From NCBI RefSeq assembly GCF_041260665.1, contig NZ_JBGCCT010000001.1, positions 248,001 to 312,000 on the forward strand: DNA of 64,000 nt, in the 5' to 3' direction. The position numbers and the translations under genes are program-made. This DNA comes from Catenulispora sp. GP43. Its GTDB lineage: Bacteria > Actinomycetota > Actinomycetes > Streptomycetales > Catenulisporaceae. The notes beneath the pieces were generated by a model. The model saw nothing but the letters and a program-made list of their open reading frames with translations. It was not told the origin of the DNA and made no database searches. Each line of letters begins with the position of its first letter. The first letter of the stretch is position 1. Below are positions 41,020 through 48,706 of the stretch, piece after piece.

Positions 41020-41784
41020 CTCGGCGACCACGGTCACGAAGGACACGGTCGCGAAGAACGTGTCAGCGGTGAGATGGCCGAGCCAGGCGGCGGCGTCCTG
41101 CTCGGTGAGGTAGCCGGCGGCCACCGCGCGCTCGGTGTTGCGGCGCAGCCCCAGGATGGTCTCGGCGGTCTGGAAATCCGTGACCACCACGGCCTCGTTG
41201 CGAACGGCCCGCAGGGTGTACCCGGCGTGCACGGCGAGGCGCGGCAGCTGCCGTCCGATGGCCTGATTGCGGTTGACGCGCTCGGCGACGTACCGGGTGA
41301 AGGCACGGCTGACCGCCAGATCGGTGTGGTCGACGGCGAGCGTGTCCCAGTCCGGCTCGGCCAGGGTGAGCAGACCGCCGGCGCGCAGCACCCGATGGAT
41401 CTCGGCCAGCACCGCCGCCGGGTCCGCGACGTGCATCAGGACGCGATCAGCGCGGGCGCGGTCGATGCTGTGGTCCTCGAACGGCAGCCGGTGGGCGTCC
41501 GCGTGGCGCACCAGGACCGTCGGCCGATCGGCCATCCGCGCCTGGGCGGTCGCGACCATCCGGGGGTCCTGGTCGATGCCGAGCACCGCTCCCGCCGGAC
41601 CGGCAGCTTCGGCCAGCGCCGCGAGATCGGTCCCGGGACCGCAGCCGACGTCCAGCACCCGGTGGCCCGGTGCGATGGCGAGCGCGGTGATCAGGTCCTG
41701 CTTGTAGGAACGGGCGGCATCGGTCGCCGCGACGGCGTCGAGGTAGGACGTCGAAGCGGAGCTGGTGACGGCGGAGATGGTCAT
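40999..41784 (-). CDS. Class I SAM-dependent methyltransferase
   Basis: 261 residues. Motif I VLDVGCGPGTDL, motif II with GIDQDPRM, and HADAHRLPFEDHSIDRARADRVLMHV (given in parts: HADA, LPF, RVLMHV) match the UbiE/methyltransf_11 type. It resembles small-molecule or polyketide methyltransferases. Substrate unknown. It has no strong ribosome site; the ATG at 41784 gives the expected family start. It sits between marR and rodZ, so may belong with the drug-efflux genes. Confidence 0.87.
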   Translation of the reverse strand: MTISAVTSSASTSYLDAVAATDAARSYKQDLITALAIAPGHRVLDVGCGPGTDLAALAEAAGPAGAVLGIDQDPRMVATAQARMADRPTVLVRHADAHRLPFEDHSIDRARADRVLMHVADPAAVLAEIHRVLRAGGLLTLAEPDWDTLAVDHTDLAVSRAFTRYVAERVNRNQAIGRQLPRLAVHAGYTLRAVRNEAVVVTDFQTAETILGLRRNTERAVAAGYLTEQDAAAWLGHLTADTFFATVSFVTVVAESALALV

Positions 41785-41852
41785 GCTTCATCGAAACAGC
41801 GGACGGCGAGCCCGTGGTGGAGAAGCCGTGCGGATTGTGTGCGGAGATGAGT

Positions 41853-41910
41853 GAGGGCGGCGACCGCGATGGTCGCCGCCCTCGTCCGCCCTCGTCCGTC
41901 CTCGTCCGTC
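41853..41910. terminator. Hairpin and 10-base repeats after rodZ
   Basis: GAGGGCGGCGACC (41853-41865) pairs perfectly with GGTCGCCGCCCTC (41871-41883). It overlaps three near-exact 10-base repeats (CTCGTCCGYC, starting 41881, 41891 and 41901). Located 18-75 bases past the rodZ stop on the minus strand; no T run is present. Confidence 0.6.
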
Positions 41911-41927
41911 CTCGCGGAGAACCTCAC

Positions 41928-43364
41928 TCAGCCGGTCACCGCGCCGGTCGGGTTCAGGGTCACGTGCACGACCTGGCCGCTGCCGCCGGCCGAGCCGAGG
42001 TCTTTGCCGTTCAGCGTCATGTGCACCGCCGCGGCGTTGCCGAGGGTCACACCGAGCTGCTTGGGGTCCTGGAAGCTCTGGGTGCTGCCGGCCGGCAGCA
42101 TGCTGTCGAACAGGACGTGGCCGTCGGGGCCGGTCACGTTCAGCCAGCTGTCGGAGCCGACGGCGGCGATCCGGACCGCGACGCCCTTGGGCGCCGGCGG
42201 GGGCGGCGGGGGCGTGGGCTTGGCCGCGACCGGCTTCCGCGCGGGAGCCGGGGCCGCGGCCGGGGCGGCCTTGCCGCCGCCGTCGTCGCCGATCAGCTGC
42301 ACGCCGGCGAAGACCACCAGGCCGAGCAGCGCCACCAGCATCGCGGCGGTCCAGTTCGCCGACTTGGGATGCCGCTCGATCTTGCCCGGGTCGTCCTTGC
42401 GGCGGGGCTGGGGCGGCCTGACGGATCCGGAGCCGCCGCCCTTGCCGCCGGCGCCGGCCGCGTGCGTCTTGTCCGCTGCCGTGCCCTTGCCCGCGGCCGC
42501 GAGCGTCGCGCCCTCGGCTGCCGGCCGGATCACCCGGCTCGGAGCGCGCCCCGCGAACCGCGCGGCGTTGTCCCGGGCCGCGCTGGTCGGCACCGCGTTG
42601 GTCGGCACCACGTTGGAGCCCGGCGTCTTCGAGTGCTTGTCCCCACCTGTGCCGAGCGTGCGGTCCTCGGCCGAAGCGGCCGGGGCCTTGGGCGCCTCGG
42701 CCCGCGACACCACCCGCGACCGTCCCCGCACCGGAAGGTCGGTCGGCACGAACGGCGGGTGCTCGGTCAGCAGCGGTTCCGGGTCGATGCCCACGACCCT
42801 GGCGATGGCCCGCACATGCCCGCGGGCGTAGACGTCGCCGCCGCAGTGCACGAAGTCCCCCGCCTCGATCTCGCGCAGCATGCCCGGCCGGATCCGGGTG
42901 GCCGCCACGACCTCCTCGATCGACAGACCCGCGTGCTGCCGGGCCAACGCCAGGCGCCGGCCGACGATCTGCGAGTCGGTCAGGTCGGAAGGCTCGGCCG
43001 CCTCGGCGGACTTGGCCGCCGGGACCTTGTCGGGGTCGGGAGCCGACCCCGGCTCGGACGCCGCGGCCGGCACGGCGGCCGTCGGCGTCGGCGCCGGCGC
43101 CGCGACCGGAGCCTGGGCGCCGGACTCGGCGGCATCCGCCTCGGTGGCCGTGGCGGTGGCGCGCTCGGTGGCGCGCTCAGCGGCGACATCGGTGACAGTG
43201 CCGGTGCGCGCCGCAGTCCGCGCACCGACACCACCACCGACGCCTCCCGCTACCCCGCCGCCGGCGACCTCATCCTCGACGAAGCGCCCGCCGCGCAGAT
43301 CGTCCGCCTCGTCGAGCCCGACACCCGTGCCGTCCCGCTCGTCCTCAGCCCGCTGACCGCCCAT
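41928..43364 (-). CDS. RodZ-like helix-turn-helix/DUF4115 membrane protein
   Basis: 478 residues. Order: an acidic Ala-rich arm (1-125); a RodZ-type HTH (about 130-200, GLSIEEVVAATRI); a Pro/Ala/Lys-rich linker; one membrane helix (335-357); and a C-terminal DUF4115 domain outside the cell (LNVTGPDGHVLFDSMLPAG). In rods RodZ links MreB to the wall machinery; in actinomycetes the protein is thought to act in polar or septal growth. ATG 43364 has GAGG eight bases upstream. It lies two genes from ftsK, as is common. Confidence 0.85.
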   Translation of the reverse strand: MGGQRAEDERDGTGVGLDEADDLRGGRFVEDEVAGGGVAGGVGGGVGARTAARTGTVTDVAAERATERATATATEADAAESGAQAPVAAPAPTPTAAVPAAASEPGSAPDPDKVPAAKSAEAAEPSDLTDSQIVGRRLALARQHAGLSIEEVVAATRIRPGMLREIEAGDFVHCGGDVYARGHVRAIARVVGIDPEPLLTEHPPFVPTDLPVRGRSRVVSRAEAPKAPAASAEDRTLGTGGDKHSKTPGSNVVPTNAVPTSAARDNAARFAGRAPSRVIRPAAEGATLAAAGKGTAADKTHAAGAGGKGGGSGSVRPPQPRRKDDPGKIERHPKSANWTAAMLVALLGLVVFAGVQLIGDDGGGKAAPAAAPAPARKPVAAKPTPPPPPPAPKGVAVRIAAVGSDSWLNVTGPDGHVLFDSMLPAGSTQSFQDPKQLGVTLGNAAAVHMTLNGKDLGSAGGSGQVVHVTLNPTGAVTG

Positions 43365-43620
43365 GCGACACACCTCGATTCACCCGATCCGTAAGCCCGC
43401 CGGACCTCCCGCCGCGCACACCCCCGCACAGATGGCTATGCCCCAGATCGAGTGGATTGAGGCGAGCTGGAGGGTTGATTCGCCCATATGTCGTATTGAT
43501 AGGTCGTACGGGTCATCTCCATCGACTTGTCGACAAGGCACGAACGGCGCACGTGCGATGGCGCGAGGCCGCGAAGGCGGACGACCGTGAGGGGGACCGC
43601 ACTACCGAAAGGACTGGACG
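43365..43620. promoter_or_regulatory. Divergent region between rodZ and the DUF1508 gene
   Basis: 256 bases without a gene. CTTGTCGACAAG at 43526-43537 is a perfect 12-base palindrome 83 bases before the DUF1508 start, a possible operator. TTGATT at 43475-43480 could be a -35 box but its -10 partner is not clear. Confidence 0.3.
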
Positions 43621-43902
43621 ATGGCTGGGAAGTTCGAGGTCTACAAGGACAAGGCCGGGAAGTACCGGTTCCGCCTCAAAGCCGGGAACGGCGAGATCAT
43701 CGCCGTCGGCGAGGCGTACGAGTCGAAGGCGAGCGCGATCAGCGGCATCCAGTCGATCCGCTCCAACGCCGAGGCCGCCACCCTGGTCGACCTGACCAGC
43801 CAGGCGACGCACAGCGGGCCGGTCGGCTACACGACCGGCTCCGGACACACGACATCGGCGGGCCAGAGCGCGCCGACGGGGAACAGGCCGGGCCCGAAGT
43901 AG
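43621..43902 (+). CDS. DUF1508/YegP-family small protein
   Basis: 93 residues. FEVYKDKAGKYRFRLKAGNGEIIAVGEAYESKASAISGIQSIRSNA (given in parts: KYRFRLKAGNGEII, GEAYESKASA, GIQSIRSNA) is the YegP fold, a compact single domain of unknown function often present as tandem pairs. Here it is a single copy with a Gly/Thr/Ser-rich tail. AAAGGA precedes the ATG. It converges with ftsK, 39 bases apart. Confidence 0.88.
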   Translation: MAGKFEVYKDKAGKYRFRLKAGNGEIIAVGEAYESKASAISGIQSIRSNAEAATLVDLTSQATHSGPVGYTTGSGHTTSAGQSAPTGNRPGPK

Positions 43903-43941
43903 GGCCGCCAAGCCGCCGGCGGGTGCGGGCGCCGCTCCGCC

Positions 43942-46608
43942 CTATCCCGCCCCGGCCTCGGCCCGGATCGAGTCCAGCAGGCCTTCCAGATCGTCCGGCC
44001 GCACCAGCACGTCCCGCGCCTTGGCCCCCTCCGAGGGCCCGACCACGTTCCGGGTCTCCAGCAGGTCCATCAGCCGCCCGGCCTTGGCGAACCCGACCCG
44101 CAGCTTGCGCTGCAGCATCGAGGTCGACCCGAACTGCGTGGACACCACCAGCTCCGCGGCCTGCAGCAGCAGGTCCAGGTCGTCGCCGATCTCCTCCTCG
44201 GCCACCTTCTTCGACGCCGCCTGGCCGGTGACGTCCTCGCGGTAGAGCGGGGTCAGCTGGTCCTTGCAGAAATTCACGACCGCCGAGATCTCGGTCTCCG
44301 ACACGTACGCGCCCTGCAGCCGCTGGGCCTTGGAGGCGCCCATCGGCAGGAACAGCGCGTCGCCCTGGCCGACCAGCTTCTCCGCGCCCGGCTGGTCCAG
44401 GATGACCCGGGAGTCGGCCAGCGAGGAGGTGGCGAAGGCCAGCCGCGAGGGCACGTTCGCCTTGATCAGGCCGGTCACCACGTCCACCGACGGGCGCTGG
44501 GTGGCCAGCACCAGGTGGATGCCGGCGGCCCGGGCCAGCTGGGTGATGCGGACGATGGAGTCCTCGACGTCGCGCGGGGCCACCATCATCAGGTCGGCGA
44601 GCTCGTCGACGATCACCAGCAGGTACGGGTAGGGCTGGTACACCCGCTCCGAGCCCGGCAGCGGCTTGAGCTTGCCGGCCTTCACCGCGGCGTTGAAGTC
44701 GTCGACGTGCCGGAAGCCGGACTCGGCCAGGTCGTCGTAGCGCAGGTCCATCTCCCGGACCACCCACTGCAGCGCCTCGGCGGCCTTCTTGGGGTTGGTG
44801 ATGATCGGCGTGATCAGGTGCGGGATGCCCTCGTAGCTGGTCAGCTCGACCCGCTTGGGGTCCACCAGGATCAGCCGCACCTGGTCCGGGGTGGCGCGCA
44901 GCAGCACCGAGACGATCAGGGTGTTGATGCAGGTGGACTTGCCGGCGCCGGTCGCGCCGGCCACCAGCATGTGCGGCATGCGCGTCAGGTTGGCCACGAT
45001 GTGCCGGCCTTCGACGTCCTTGCCCAGTCCCACTATCATCGGGTGCGCTTCGCCGGTGGCCTCCACCGAGCGCAGCACGTCGCCCAGCGACACGTTCTCC
45101 CGGTCGGTGTTCGGGATCTCGATGCCGATCGCGGACTTGCCGGGGATCGGCGACAGGATCCGGACGTCCGCCGAGGCCACCGCGTACGCGATGTTCTTCG
45201 ACAGCGCGGTGATGCGCTCCACCTTGACCGCCGGGCCCAGCTCGACCTCGTACCGGGTGACCGTCGGGCCGCGGGTGAAGCCGACGACCTTGGCGTCCAC
45301 GTTGAACTGCTTGAACACCTCGACCAGCGCGGCCACCACGGCGTCGTTGACCTTGGAGCGGGTCTTCGGCGGCGCCCCGACCCGCAGCATGTCCGGCGGC
45401 GGGAGCTTGTATTCGGCGTTCGGGTCGGCGTTGGCCGCGTAGAGCTCCATCGCCGCCTGGACCGCGTCCTTCGGCGAGGCCCCGGCCGCCGGAGCCGAGG
45501 CCGCGGCCTTCTTGCCGCCGGACTTGCGGGTGCGGGCGACCGGGATCGTCACCTGGGCGCCGTCGTCCTCGGCGGGCACCGCGTCCGGCGTGGCGTCCCC
45601 GGCCTCGTCCAGCATCGGGATGAAGATCGTCGGCTCGTTCTCGGCGGCGACGGTCTGCTGCAGCCTCTGGTTGCGCACCTCGTTGTCCGAGGGGTCGTCC
45701 TCGGGCAGGATCCCGTACGGGTCGTCCTCCTCCGCGGCCAGCGCGTCCGGGTCCTCGCGGTCGCCGAAGATCATCCAGTGCAGGAACCCGCCGGCGTGCC
45801 CGCGTCCGGCCCGGATCCGCTCCGGGATCCGGTACACCGGCGTCGCGGTGATGACCAGCACGCCGAACAGCAGCAGCAGGACCAGCAGCGGCACGGCGAC
45901 GAACGAGGACACCGTCGAGACCAGCGGCGCGGAGATCGCGTAGCCGATCCAGCCGCCGGCGTCGCGCATCGCAGTGGCCCCGTCCGAGGGGTGCGGCATG
46001 TGGCCGGCGATGTGGATCAGGCCGACCGCGGCGACGGTGAAGGCCCCCCAGCCGATGGACATCCGGTTGGTGTCGGCGGCCTCCTCCGGCCGCCGGATCA
46101 CCCGCACCGCCAGCCCGAAGACCAGCAGCGGCGTGAACGCGCCGACCCGGCCGAAGCCGCCGGCCACGATCGCGACGATGGCCTGCGGCACCGCGCCGGG
46201 GAACCCGTGCCACAGCGCCGCGGCCATCACTATCCCCAGGCCGATCAGCGCGAAGCCGACACCGTCGCGGCGGTGGTCCGGGTGCAGCGACTTGGCGCCC
46301 TGCGAGGCCCGGCCGGCGCCCCGGCGCGAGCCGGTGGCCAGCCGGCCGATGCCCTTCTCCAGCGGCCCGGCGTTGCGGGCGGAGCGCGCCCGCGGATTCT
46401 GGGCGTTCTTCGACGCAGGCGCGGTCGAGGACGCGGTGCCGGACGCGGCAGCCTTGCCGCGCCCCTTCTTCGCAGCGGCGCCCCCGGCCGCTCCCCTGGA
46501 TCCAGAAGACCCAGATCCGGCCGACCTCGCGGAGGTCTTCGAGCCGGATTTCGACGCGGATGTGGCTGCCGTTGCCTTGCTGTTCTTGGAGGGCGTACGG
46601 GTGGCCAT
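43942..46608 (-). CDS. ftsK: DNA translocase FtsK
   Basis: 888 residues. A Ser/Ala/Lys-rich N-terminal arm (about 1-95), four membrane segments (about 115-290), a linker, then the motor with Walker A GATGAGKST (about residue 550), IVDELADLM and the C-terminal gamma domain (STSMLQRKLRVGFAKAGRLMDLLE), which reads chromosomal KOPS sites. It moves DNA at the division septum. ATG 46608 is used because TAGCCT (46616-46621) lies seven bases upstream and MATRTP is the usual start. A longer frame (to 46803) is not supported. Confidence 0.95.
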   Translation of the reverse strand: MATRTPSKNSKATAATSASKSGSKTSARSAGSGSSGSRGAAGGAAAKKGRGKAAASGTASSTAPASKNAQNPRARSARNAGPLEKGIGRLATGSRRGAGRASQGAKSLHPDHRRDGVGFALIGLGIVMAAALWHGFPGAVPQAIVAIVAGGFGRVGAFTPLLVFGLAVRVIRRPEEAADTNRMSIGWGAFTVAAVGLIHIAGHMPHPSDGATAMRDAGGWIGYAISAPLVSTVSSFVAVPLLVLLLLFGVLVITATPVYRIPERIRAGRGHAGGFLHWMIFGDREDPDALAAEEDDPYGILPEDDPSDNEVRNQRLQQTVAAENEPTIFIPMLDEAGDATPDAVPAEDDGAQVTIPVARTRKSGGKKAAASAPAAGASPKDAVQAAMELYAANADPNAEYKLPPPDMLRVGAPPKTRSKVNDAVVAALVEVFKQFNVDAKVVGFTRGPTVTRYEVELGPAVKVERITALSKNIAYAVASADVRILSPIPGKSAIGIEIPNTDRENVSLGDVLRSVEATGEAHPMIVGLGKDVEGRHIVANLTRMPHMLVAGATGAGKSTCINTLIVSVLLRATPDQVRLILVDPKRVELTSYEGIPHLITPIITNPKKAAEALQWVVREMDLRYDDLAESGFRHVDDFNAAVKAGKLKPLPGSERVYQPYPYLLVIVDELADLMMVAPRDVEDSIVRITQLARAAGIHLVLATQRPSVDVVTGLIKANVPSRLAFATSSLADSRVILDQPGAEKLVGQGDALFLPMGASKAQRLQGAYVSETEISAVVNFCKDQLTPLYREDVTGQAASKKVAEEEIGDDLDLLLQAAELVVSTQFGSTSMLQRKLRVGFAKAGRLMDLLETRNVVGPSEGAKARDVLVRPDDLEGLLDSIRAEAGAG

Positions 46609-46861
46609 GATGACCAGGCTACCGGTGATGTCCCACCGGCACCGCCCGCCACACGCAAGTTCGCCCGGGCGTGCGAGCCCGGGCGGGCCCGGCGGCCGAT
46701 TCCCGTCTGGGCGGCCGTTCAGGCTAAAGTAGTTCGGTCGGCCCCTTGTGGGTGCCGCGCAGTATTCGCGTGTGCGCCCTTTCCAGGCGGGTCGATCCCC
46801 CATTCATCAGCTGGTTCGTCCGCGTCTGCACGACGCGCCGGGACTATCGAGGAGGGCCGTC
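46609..46861. promoter_or_regulatory. Divergent region between ftsK and a small unknown gene
   Basis: 253 bases. It holds the ftsK -10 box (46616-46621, minus strand) and, for the plus strand, a possible -10 TAAAGT at 46725-46730. No clear -35 partner or operator was found. Confidence 0.3.
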
Positions 46862-47197
46862 GTGGCCGGTGCCAAGAAGGAAAGCAAGACAGCGCGCGCA
46901 TCCGTGCGGGCCGGTGCCGGTGGTGCCGGCGGCGGGCGTGTCTTCGGTGACATGAAGCGGTTCACGCCGCTGGGTGGCGGCTTCTGCTACTTCGCCGCCG
47001 CCGACGGCAAGAACCTGCACCTGAAGGTGGACTCCGAGGAGCTGTTCGGCATCCTGTCCGCCATCGAGGGTGCGGACCGCACGAAGATCGACGCCGAGGT
47101 GACCGAGCTGGCCGCCAAGTTCGGCGAGAAGGTCCCGGCGTGGAAGGCGCTGGCGGAGAAGCTGACCGCCGGCGAGCTGGCCGAGGCCGCCGCCTGA
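46862..47197 (+). CDS. Conserved-looking small protein of unknown function
   Basis: 111 residues. A basic Ala/Gly-rich arm (1-28) precedes a folded-looking domain (FGDMKRFTPLGGGFCYFAAADGKNLHLKVDSEELFGILSAIEGADRTKI; in parts: KRFTPLGGGFCYFA, KVDSEELFGIL, LAAKFGEKVPAW). GTG 46862 has GAGGAGGG six bases upstream, so expression is likely strong. It is divergent from ftsK and ends at a hairpin. No family recognised; the high expression signal and position suggest a small housekeeping protein. Confidence 0.6.
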   Translation: MAGAKKESKTARASVRAGAGGAGGGRVFGDMKRFTPLGGGFCYFAAADGKNLHLKVDSEELFGILSAIEGADRTKIDAEVTELAAKFGEKVPAWKALAEKLTAGELAEAAA

Positions 47198-47223
47198 GGC
47201 GACACCTCGCACCATCACGCATA

Positions 47224-47257
47224 GCGAGCCCCTGACCGCACGCGGTCGGGGGCTCGC
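47224..47257 (+). terminator. Hairpin after the small unknown gene
   Basis: GCGAGCCCCTGACCGC pairs with GCGGTCGGGGGCTCGC (one G-T pair), starting at 47224 and ending at 47257. No T run follows. Confidence 0.6.
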
Positions 47258-47360
47258 GGCGTATCATGCGAGCGACGGCAGCCGGCGGGGTCGTCGGTTG
47301 TCAGGGGGTTGGCACACCGTCGGCCGGAGCGGACGCGGGCGGGCGAAGAGGGGGTGGGGC

Positions 47361-48356
47361 GTGGTCGGCATCCCCATGACCAGTGCCGACCTGGCGAACA
47401 TCGGTTTCGAGACCTCTCCCCTGGTGAACCTGGTCCGCGGCCTGGACCAGATGGGCTCCACCCGCCCCCTGCGCTCGGCGCACCGGCGCTGGCTGGCCGG
47501 GGCCCTGCGGCAGATCCCCGAGCGCTGCCGGCCGCTGATGGAGCTGCTGAACGCGATCCCCAACTACGCCCCGGCCTTCCTGATCCCGGACCTGCCGCCC
47601 GGCGGGCGCCTGCACCGCGGCGTGGACGAGGAGCTGGACGCGCTGCGCGCGGTCCGCGACACCGAGCTGGCGCTGGACTTCACGATCTTCGACACCTGGG
47701 AGCGCCGCCCCTCCCGGGCCTACGAAGCCCTGCGCGACCACGGCGACCGGCTGATCCCGATGCTGACCGACGCGATGCACGCGCTGTTCACCGCCTGCCT
47801 GGCCGACGACTGGCCGGACATCCGCCGCGCCCTGGACGCCGACATCGGCCGCCGGGCCCGCCAGATGGCCACCGACGGCCCCGGCGCGGTCCTGAACGAC
47901 CTGCACCCCAAGCTGAGCTGGGAGCCCGAGCAGCTCTCGCTGGCCGTCGCCAAGGTCCCGGACTGGCGCTACGACCTGCGCGGCGACGGGCTGACGTTCA
48001 CCCCGTCGGTGTTCGGGCACTACGTCGGTTCGCTGATCGCCCCCGGCCGGCGCTCGATGATGGCCTACCCGGTCTCCGATCTGGAGGCGGCCGCCGCGCT
48101 CACCGCGGAAGGGCCGCCCCACGACGGCCTGGCCTCGCTCATCGGCCGGGCCCGCGCCGCCGCGCTGCGCGCCATCGGCGACGATCCCACGACCGGCGAG
48201 CTGGCGGTGCGCCTGGGCGTCAAGGCACCCACCGCCTCGGCCCACGCCGCCGCTCTGCGCTCGGCCGGACTGGTCGTCACCGAGCGCACCGGACGCAGTG
48301 TCCGGCACCGGCTGACCGGTCTGGGCGCCGAACTGATAGCGGCGAACCGCCGGTAG
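47361..48356 (+). CDS. DUF5937/ArsR-type winged-helix regulator
   Basis: 331 residues. The N-terminus (VVGIPMTSADLANIGFETSPLVNL) and length fit the DUF5937 family, in which a large N-terminal sensing domain precedes a C-terminal ArsR-like winged helix (GELAVRLGVKAPTASAHAAALRSAGLV, about 280-325). GTG 47361 has a GAGGGGG tract upstream; ATG 47376 is a less likely alternative. Effector and target are unknown. It lies between the small unknown gene and convergent rnj. Confidence 0.8.
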   Translation: MVGIPMTSADLANIGFETSPLVNLVRGLDQMGSTRPLRSAHRRWLAGALRQIPERCRPLMELLNAIPNYAPAFLIPDLPPGGRLHRGVDEELDALRAVRDTELALDFTIFDTWERRPSRAYEALRDHGDRLIPMLTDAMHALFTACLADDWPDIRRALDADIGRRARQMATDGPGAVLNDLHPKLSWEPEQLSLAVAKVPDWRYDLRGDGLTFTPSVFGHYVGSLIAPGRRSMMAYPVSDLEAAAALTAEGPPHDGLASLIGRARAAALRAIGDDPTTGELAVRLGVKAPTASAHAAALRSAGLVVTERTGRSVRHRLTGLGAELIAANRR

Positions 48357-48460
48357 CCCCCGCCGGCCCCGGCAGTCCGGTCCATGTCGGGGCCGCCGGG
48401 AGGAATCCCATATGGCCGGGACCGCCCCGCCCGCCGGATGCGGGCCGACGATCCCGGCCA

Positions 48461-48516
48461 CCCCCGTTACCCCCGTTTTCCCCGTTCCCCCGTTTTCCCC
48501 GTTCCCCCGTACGAAC
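48461..48516. repeat. C-run tandem repeat, G-quadruplex-like on the minus strand
   Basis: The 17-base unit CCCCCGTTTTCCCCGTT is repeated exactly at 48470-48486 and 48487-48503, with related CCCCCGTTA before and CCCCCGTAC after. On the minus strand this gives six runs of four or five G separated by 3-5 bases. Confidence 0.85.
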
Positions 48517-48634
48517 CCCCGCCCCTGACCCCCCGGTGAGGTGCCGATGCTTGGGTTCCCCCTGGCCGAGGAGGCGGCTCCGCCCCACGAAGGCCGCCCC
48601 TCGTCCCGCATCCATTACAGCCCGGGAGCAAAGC

Positions 48635-48677
48635 GGCGGGCCATCCTTTCGTTTCTGCACCGAAAGGATGGCCCGCC
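48635..48677. terminator. Strong hairpin between convergent DUF5937 and rnj genes
   Basis: A perfect 17-base stem (48635-48651 with 48661-48677, GGCGGGCCATCCTTTCG) around a nine-base loop. It lies 30 bases past the rnj stop and probably ends both transcripts. Confidence 0.85.
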
Positions 48678-48706
48678 CAGGCGTGCCGGACGCGTCCGGC
48701 CCGTGC

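Larger units (their letters stand above)
48357..48706. other. Gene-free 350-base stretch with C-run repeats and a terminator
   Basis: The gap between the convergent DUF5937 and rnj genes holds a tandem C-run repeat (48461-48516) and a 17-base hairpin (48635-48677). I see no credible coding frame, tRNA or other gene in it. Confidence 0.7.
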
